Position numbers and translations under genes: made by a program. The notes beneath the pieces were generated by a model. The model was not told the origin of the DNA. It saw only the letters and a program-made list of their open reading frames with translations, and made no database searches. 9,878 nt of DNA from Planctomycetota bacterium (lineage in GTDB: Bacteria; Planctomycetota; Brocadiia; SM23-32), in assembly GCA_018334735.1 (NCBI GenBank), contig JAGXLK010000047.1, positions 1 through 9,878 on the forward strand, given 5' to 3'. This document shows, piece by piece, positions 7,666 to 9,878 of the stretch; position 1 is the first letter of the stretch; the number at the start of each line of letters is the position of its first letter.

Positions 7666-8422
7666 AACAAAAGCAGACACCCAAACCCTGTATATGGTCC
7701 AGATGTGGTTGGAAATGAAGCGTCTCGTTGAGCTGGCCAGAGCCCTTCACCTCCCGCTCAACCGAACGGATGATAACTACATCACACACTGCGCGCTGAA
7801 AGAGTTATTCGGGGACATAGCCCCCGCACCGTTCAGCGTTGAAAAAGGCGATGCTCGCCATCTTCGGGTGCTTGGCTATTGTTCGGTGCCGTTAACCGAA
7901 CTCCAAATACGCGCCCGGGAATATGCCAGCCCTCTTGGATACGAAATCTGTAACTGGGACCGCCTGGCATCAAAACCGATGCCGGACCGGTTTACTGCCG
8001 GAACCCGGCTCCAATTTAAACTCCGGGCCTGCCCGGTCGTGCGGAAAAGCTCCGAAGGAAAATATCATAGCGCCGGGACAGAAGTCGACGCCTTTTTATC
8101 CCGCGTGTGGGAAGTGGATGATCCGGAAGTGGATATCGACAGAGCAGAAGTGTACAACGACTGGCTTCAGGATCAATTCGCCCGGCGTGGAGGTGCAAAA
8201 CTGCTGTCCAGCCGCCTCAAACGGTTCTCGATTGAGCGTATGGTGAGACGGGCCCACGAGAAAGACAGAACATCCACTGTCATCAAACGTCCCGATTCCA
8301 CGCTTGAAGGCCAACTTGAGGTCACAGAACCGGAAGCGTTTCAGAGCCTCCTCAAAAAAGGTATTGGCCGCCATACGAGTTTTGGCTTCGGAATGCTTAA
8401 AGTTCGACCTGCCGGGAGTTAA
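7658..8422 (+). CDS. cas6e: Cas6e (CasE/Cse3), CRISPR RNA endonuclease
   Basis: Cas6e cuts the long CRISPR transcript at the 3' base of each repeat hairpin, then stays bound to the 3' end of the guide and joins Cascade. The product is 254 residues, longer than E. coli CasE (199). The C-terminal glycine-rich loop GIGRHTSFGFGMLKVRP (235-251) is the family hallmark. Y41 and H44 in NYITHCALKELFGD have the same spacing as the catalytic Tyr23 and His26 of Thermus Cse3, so I take them as the active-site pair. KPMP (106-109) and RACPVVR (123-129) are other family-like stretches. The start is ATG 7658, seven bases after AAAGGAG, overlapping the end of cas5e. The likely substrate is the CCCCGC/GCGGGG hairpin in the array at 9761. 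Confidence 0.95.
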   Translation: MPETKADTQTLYMVQMWLEMKRLVELARALHLPLNRTDDNYITHCALKELFGDIAPAPFSVEKGDARHLRVLGYCSVPLTELQIRAREYASPLGYEICNWDRLASKPMPDRFTAGTRLQFKLRACPVVRKSSEGKYHSAGTEVDAFLSRVWEVDDPEVDIDRAEVYNDWLQDQFARRGGAKLLSSRLKRFSIERMVRRAHEKDRTSTVIKRPDSTLEGQLEVTEPEAFQSLLKKGIGRHTSFGFGMLKVRPAGS

Positions 8423-8425
8423 ACC

Positions 8426-9310
8426 ATGCTGAAAGGACGCCTTGGACTGGAGACGGCACGGATTCCGCATGCTGATCGCCACGGGTTAATTTGGCTCGAA
8501 CGCGGGAAATTATACGTCGAAGACGGGAATCTGACCTTCGTCACAGCCGGCACTGATAGCCTCAAATCCGGTAGTTACCAGATACCCTATCAAAGTGTTT
8601 CGAACATACTTCTCGCCCCCGGATCCACGGTCAGCCACGATGCTTTTCGGCTGCTGGCCACTCATGGGACGGGCATTATTGTGGTTGGGACCAACGGCGT
8701 GCGGCTCTACGCCAGCATGCCATTCGGTCCAGACCGGTCTGACCTTGCCCGCGCCCAGACACGACTCTGGTCCAACGATGATAAGCGACTCGCTGTGGCA
8801 CGAGAGATGTACAAAATGCGGCTGGAGGGAGAAGTGCGTACTGAAGATGATATTGAAACGCTACGGGGAATCGAGGGACATCGTATGAAAGAAGTTTACC
8901 GCCAGCTTGCGAATCAATATGGAGTGCAATGGGAGGGAAGGCGGTATGATCGAACCAATCCACAGGGCGACGATCTCATTAACACAGCCATAAACCATGC
9001 ATCTACCGCCGTGCGCGGGGCGGCAATGATTGCTGTGCGATCGACCAGCACGATTCCCCAGCTGGGTTTTATTCATGAAGCGGCGGATGTCGCTTTTGCG
9101 CTGGATATTGCCGACCTCTACAGGACGTCGGTTACTTTGCCTGTGGCTTTCGAAGCTGCAAAAAAGTGTAAAGACGAAGGATGGGAGAGTATCGAACGGA
9201 CAACCCGCAGGGCCGCGGGGAAGAATTTACGCACGGGAGAAGTCATTCCCCGAATGATAGATGACATAAAGGAGCTGCTCGATGTCGATGACGATGGCAG
9301 TCACACGTAA
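8426..9310 (+). CDS. cas1e: Cas1, spacer integrase (type I-E)
   Basis: Cas1 is the metal-dependent integrase that, with Cas2, inserts new spacers at the leader end of the array. The 294-residue product begins with the type I-E signature GLETARIPHADRHGLIWL (7-24), then GKLYVEDG (27-34). The catalytic residues align with E. coli at a constant offset of nine: E150 in LRGIEGHR (E141), H217 in GFIHEA (H208), and D227 and D230 in ALDIAD (D218, D221). All are present, so it should be active. The start is ATG 8426, seven bases after GGGAG and three bases after the cas6e stop. The last 29 bases overlap cas2. Its divergent C-terminus ends in an acidic tail (LLDVDDDGSHT). Confidence 0.97.
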   Translation: MLKGRLGLETARIPHADRHGLIWLERGKLYVEDGNLTFVTAGTDSLKSGSYQIPYQSVSNILLAPGSTVSHDAFRLLATHGTGIIVVGTNGVRLYASMPFGPDRSDLARAQTRLWSNDDKRLAVAREMYKMRLEGEVRTEDDIETLRGIEGHRMKEVYRQLANQYGVQWEGRRYDRTNPQGDDLINTAINHASTAVRGAAMIAVRSTSTIPQLGFIHEAADVAFALDIADLYRTSVTLPVAFEAAKKCKDEGWESIERTTRRAAGKNLRTGEVIPRMIDDIKELLDVDDDGSHT

Positions 9311-9638
9311 TGTGCCCGGGCGGTTCCGCGGTTTCCTGGCCTCCTGTATGCTCGAAGCCGCGCCTGGAGTTTATGTTTCGCCCCGTATGAGGAAGGCCGT
9401 TCGAGAGCGGTTATGGAAAGTTATGCTGGATTGGGCCGGGGCATTGCCCGAAGACGGCGGCGTGTTGCTGATATGGCGCGATCGTGAAGCCCCATCGGGG
9501 CTGAGTCTCCGGACGCTGGGTTGGCCCCAGAAAGATATCACAGAGCATGAAGGTTTATGGTTGAGCATTGCCGGCTTGACGGAAAAGCACGATCTGGAGG
9601 AACTTGAAGAGCTGGCAGCGGGGCCTGAAGAAAACTGA
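9282..9638 (+). CDS. cas2e: Cas2, integration complex subunit (type I-E)
   Basis: Cas2 is the central dimer that bridges two Cas1 dimers and measures the DNA to be integrated. The product is 118 residues, against 94 in E. coli. The I-E family signature is clear: AVTRNVPGRFRGFL (6-19), MLEAAPGVYVSPRMRKAVRERLW (read from 23 to 45), VLLIWRDRE (61-69) and GLWLSIAG (91-98). Position 9, a Glu in E. coli Cas2 (VVTENVP), is Arg here. That residue is dispensable for spacer acquisition in E. coli, so the change need not inactivate it. Residues from about 99 to 118 are an extra acidic tail (TEKHDLEELEEL, then GPEEN). The start is ATG 9282, seven bases after AAAGGAG; ATG 9288 is an alternative. No DnaQ exonuclease fusion is present. 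Confidence 0.95.
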   Translation: MSMTMAVTRNVPGRFRGFLASCMLEAAPGVYVSPRMRKAVRERLWKVMLDWAGALPEDGGVLLIWRDREAPSGLSLRTLGWPQKDITEHEGLWLSIAGLTEKHDLEELEELAAGPEEN

Positions 9639-9760
9639 TGGTATCTCACGGTTATTTTACGGGCCTGCTGCCTTATTATAGTCTTTATGGCATTTCCGTG
9701 GAAAAGTTGTGATGCTATAGATGTTGGGGGGTGTGGTATTTTCCCCCTCATGATGTAAGA
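9639..9760 (+). promoter_or_regulatory. CRISPR leader
   Basis: This non-coding stretch lies between cas2 and the first repeat. It should hold the array promoter and the signals that direct Cas1-Cas2 to the first repeat. Two structures are visible: an interrupted palindrome TTTCC-GT-GGAAA (9693-9704), and a weak hairpin of GGGGG (9727-9731) with CCCCC (9743-9747). The latter has no T-run and is not a clear terminator. I found no good match to the E. coli IHF consensus and no strong promoter. Position and orientation, not motifs, support this call. Confidence 0.75.
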
Positions 9761-9788
9761 GGTTGCCCCGCACACGCGGGGATAGTCC
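9761..9788 (+). repeat. CRISPR repeat 1 (leader-proximal)
   Basis: This is the first repeat after the leader, 28 bases long, with a perfect 6-bp stem CCCCGC/GCGGGG around loop ACAC. It is where Cas1-Cas2 would insert new spacers. The base before it is A, whereas G precedes repeat 2. Confidence 0.96.
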
Positions 9789-9821
9789 TATCTGCTGGCT
9801 GACACGGTATTCGCGTCGCAG
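9789..9821 (+). other. CRISPR spacer 1
   Basis: A unique 33-base sequence between two identical repeats, probably taken from a phage or plasmid. By eye it matches nothing else in this window, so no local self-target is seen. Its source cannot be named from sequence alone. Confidence 0.93.
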
Positions 9822-9849
9822 GGTTGCCCCGCACACGCGGGGATAGTCC
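9822..9849 (+). repeat. CRISPR repeat 2
   Basis: Identical to repeat 1 over all 28 bases. The base after it is C, whereas T follows repeat 1, so the conserved unit is 28 rather than 29 bases. Confidence 0.96.
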
Positions 9850-9878
9850 CGGTCCTCGCATGTTAAGCGGATGTCTCA
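9850..9878 (+). other. CRISPR spacer 2, partial
   Basis: The window ends 29 bases into this spacer. If it has the same length as spacer 1, about four bases are missing. No match elsewhere in the window was seen. Confidence 0.85.

Larger units (their letters stand above)
9761..9878 (+). CRISPR. CRISPR array, type I-E, leader end, cut by window edge
   Basis: Two identical 28-base repeats (9761-9788 and 9822-9849) flank a 33-base spacer (9789-9821). A second spacer starts at 9850 and is cut at 29 bases. The 61-base period is the same as in E. coli (29 plus 32). Each repeat reads GGTTG, then stem CCCCGC, loop ACAC, stem GCGGGG, then ATAGTCC. The GC-rich hairpin and the ATA start of the tail match type I-E repeats such as that of E. 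coli. Cleavage by Cas6e at the base of the stem would leave a 5' handle of AUAGUCC plus one spacer-proximal base. The array reads in the same direction as the cas genes, so these should be the most recently acquired spacers. Confidence 0.97.

Noticed and set aside
875..9638. A hidden novel defence gene or accessory effector within the operon
   Set aside because: All sizeable coding space is accounted for by the eight standard I-E genes, and the gaps between them are at most 29 bases.
9676..9718. TATAGT or TATAGA as the -10 of an array promoter
   Set aside because: The matching -35 hexamers (TTTTAC, TTTCCG) are poor, so no specific promoter is claimed in the leader.
9726..9747. GGGGG/CCCCC hairpin after cas2 as an intrinsic terminator
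   Set aside because: The loop is long, there is no T-run, and it sits just before the first repeat, where a terminator on this strand would block the array.

Overview
The window holds an essentially complete type I-E CRISPR-Cas locus. All genes are on the plus strand and run in the order cas3, casA (cas8e), casB (cse2), cas7e, cas5e, cas6e, cas1e, cas2e. A leader of about 120 bases follows, and then the first two repeats of a CRISPR array that continues past the right edge. Every expected type I-E gene is present and intact, with family motifs and catalytic residues readable in most of the products. I found no transposase, extra effector or unfamiliar gene inside the operon. It reads as a known defence system of a divergent I-E branch rather than a new one.

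Layout. Bases 1-874 are non-coding as far as I can tell. A possible gene tail enters at the left edge and stops at 150-152. Next comes repeat-like intergenic DNA (a perfect CACAGGCT hairpin and three tandem 9-base units), then an A+T-rich stretch with two operator-like dyads, and finally a cas3 leader. Bases 875-9638 are the eight genes, packed so tightly that most neighbours overlap or nearly touch. The exception is a 29-base, T-rich gap in front of cas7e. Bases 9639-9760 are the CRISPR leader, and 9761-9878 are repeat, spacer, repeat and part of a second spacer.

How the parts work together. Cas1 and Cas2 capture foreign DNA and insert it at the leader end of the array. The array is transcribed in the same direction as the genes, and Cas6e cuts each repeat at its hairpin to release guide RNAs. 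One Cas8e, two Cse2, six Cas7e, one Cas5e and one Cas6e (the E. coli Cascade stoichiometry) assemble on the guide. When Cas8e recognises a target with its PAM, Cas3 is recruited to nick and degrade the DNA.

Organism. The coding DNA is moderately G+C-rich with strong GGAGG-type ribosome binding sites, so this is a bacterium. The Cas proteins resemble the branch of I-E seen in many Gram-negative and environmental bacteria, not the E. coli K-12 branch. The upstream repeat-like DNA is reminiscent of interspersed repeats I associate with Verrucomicrobiota, Lentisphaerota and related genomes. That is recollection and a weak taxonomic hint only.
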